Assembly: GCF_006265175.1 (NCBI RefSeq)
Contig: NZ_VDCQ01000002.1
Coordinates: 141,251 to 205,250 of the forward strand
Length of the DNA stretch: 64,000 nucleotides
Direction of reading: 5' to 3'
Source: Paenibacillus hemerocallicola
GTDB lineage: Bacteria; Bacillota; Bacilli; Paenibacillales; NBRC-103111
Under the pieces are notes generated by a model that was not told the DNA's origin, made no database searches, and saw nothing but the letters and a program-made list of their open reading frames with translations. Of this stretch, positions 63,243 to 64,000 are shown in pieces. A program made the position numbers and the translations under genes. Position 1 is the stretch's first letter. Every line of letters starts with the position of its first letter.

Positions 63243-63316
63243 ACCGTCAGGGAACTTTAGTGTCGATTCTTAACACTGTCTACTTAAAGGGGATAATATC
63301 ACTACACCCTGACGGT
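63243..63316. repeat. Long inverted repeat / stem-loop
   Basis: ACCGTCAGGG (63243-63252) plus TAGTG (63258-63262) pair with CACTA (63300-63304) and CCCTGACGGT (63307-63316), enclosing a 37-nt loop. It may be a mobile-element end, a MITE-like remnant or a structured transcript end. No gene is seen in the 832-bp gap 63169-64000; besides this it holds AATAGCGGAA-type palindromes (about 63514-63660) and the terminal tandem repeat. Confidence 0.5.
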
Positions 63317-63800
63317 CCTTTCGTGTGAAAACCGAACCTTTTGCGGGTCGGAGGGAATAGGGCAAACTACGGGAACACTTCCGGACCTCCATCGTCCATC
63401 CTTAACCCTATCAATTTCATGCATCAGTGATGCCGTCATGCGGCATATTTGTCATATCGTAAAATAGAGGAATAATCTTCCGCTAAACACAAGTTTCTCG
63501 GCAATTTTCCAAAAATAGCGAACTTCCGTTCCGTTATTGAGTAGATTTCGTCCCAGTTGGACGCTCTTCAGCACCAATAGCGGCATTTTGTTCCTTTATT
63601 ACCTGTGCATTCGTTGGTACGAGGAAAATAGCGGAAAAAGACTCCGTTATTTCTAGCGGCGCGGCGCTGCGTTTGCGTGACGGCGATTGACCGCATGCAG
63701 CCTTCTATTCGGGGCCGCCGCGCAATATGGCGTAGCCGCGGCCGATCGGCTATGCTGGACCGGCTTCGTCCGGGTCAGCGCCCGAGTTGGAGCCAGATTA

Positions 63801-64000
63801 GGGCTGTCTTGGACTGGCTTGGGCTGCCTTGGGCTGGCTTGGACTGCCTTGGGCTGCCTTGGGCTTGCCTTGGGCTGGCTTGGGCTGTTTTGGGCTGGCT
63901 TGGGCTGGCTTGGGCTGTTTTGGGCTGTTTTGGGCTGTTTTGGGCTGTTTTGGGCTGTTTTGGGCTGTTTTGGGCTGTTTTGGGCTGTTTTGGGCTGTTT
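63801..64000. repeat. 10-bp tandem repeat, truncated by the window end
   Basis: From about 63801 the sequence is a run of 10-bp units of the form TGGGCTGNNT (GGCT, CCTT or GTTT endings, one 11-bp unit). The last 90 bases (63911-64000) are nine perfect copies of TGGGCTGTTT. The array continues past the edge. Confidence 0.9.

Noticed and set aside
1..64000. tRNA, rRNA, riboswitches or intact transposases
   Set aside because: No cloverleaf, rRNA-like block, recognisable riboswitch core or transposase domain was found by reading both strands; weak structured RNAs could still be missed by eye.

Overview
The window looks like chromosome of an endospore-forming, GC-rich Bacillota, most likely Paenibacillaceae (Cohnella or Paenibacillus-like). 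The grounds are an intact sigK, strong Gram-positive ribosome binding sites (GGAGG type), many Cys-lipoprotein sugar-binding proteins, YesMN-type two-component systems, AraC/IclR/GntR regulators and 7TM-DISM kinases. No rRNA, tRNA, CRISPR array, prophage or intact insertion sequence was seen. Nearly all genes read on the minus strand.

Layout. 1-8.2 kb: a carbohydrate island with an edge-truncated GH78-like gene, a ceramidase-like hydrolase, an AraC regulator, a GntR/solute-binding-protein fusion regulator with its own operator repeats, an orphan sugar-binding lipoprotein and galactonate dehydratase (dgoD). 8.6-15.2 kb: a sugar ABC transporter (binding protein plus two permeases) co-transcribed with a YesM-like kinase and a YesN-like regulator. 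15.3-21.5 kb: a DapA-family aldolase and an IclR regulator whose operators also precede a sialidase-like beta-propeller gene, then a sulfatase and a divergent AraC regulator. 21.7-26 kb: a 1031-residue 7TM-DISM dual kinase with a REC-BTAD regulator. 26.3-30 kb: a plus-strand H-NOX operon (HD-GYP regulator, H-NOX, hybrid kinase, CheY-like protein). 30-35.7 kb: a glycosidase-like protein, a MutS-like ATPase with a small membrane protein, and an MFS transporter.

35.9-42.8 kb is a seven-gene muropeptide recycling operon: binding protein, Ala-Glu epimerase, NlpC/P60 peptidase, two permeases, HAD phosphatase and MurQ. 42.8-43.7 kb is repeat-rich. 43.7-48.8 kb holds a second dual kinase, a hydroxyacid dehydrogenase and sigK. 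49-51.8 kb holds a second GntR/binding-protein regulator next to a second orphan lipoprotein. 52.2-58.7 kb is a tightly overlapping six-gene operon (KAS III, ATP-grasp ligase, OleD-like reductase, metallo-beta-lactamase fold, PaaK-like adenylating enzyme, acyltransferase-like) that looks like an undescribed small-molecule or lipid pathway. 59-62 kb is a sugar-acid catabolic operon (DapA family, SDR, enolase superfamily). 62.4-63.2 kb is a MerR/TipAS regulator, and the right end runs into 10-bp tandem repeats.

The genes form a nutrient-scavenging programme: extracellular sugars, sugar acids and wall fragments are bound by lipoproteins, imported, and sensed by kinases and one-component regulators. 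The strongest novelty candidates are the KAS III operon, the two cytoplasmic regulators that carry a periplasmic-type binding domain fused to a winged helix, the H-NOX/HD-GYP operon, and the dual-kinase 7TM-DISM receptors.
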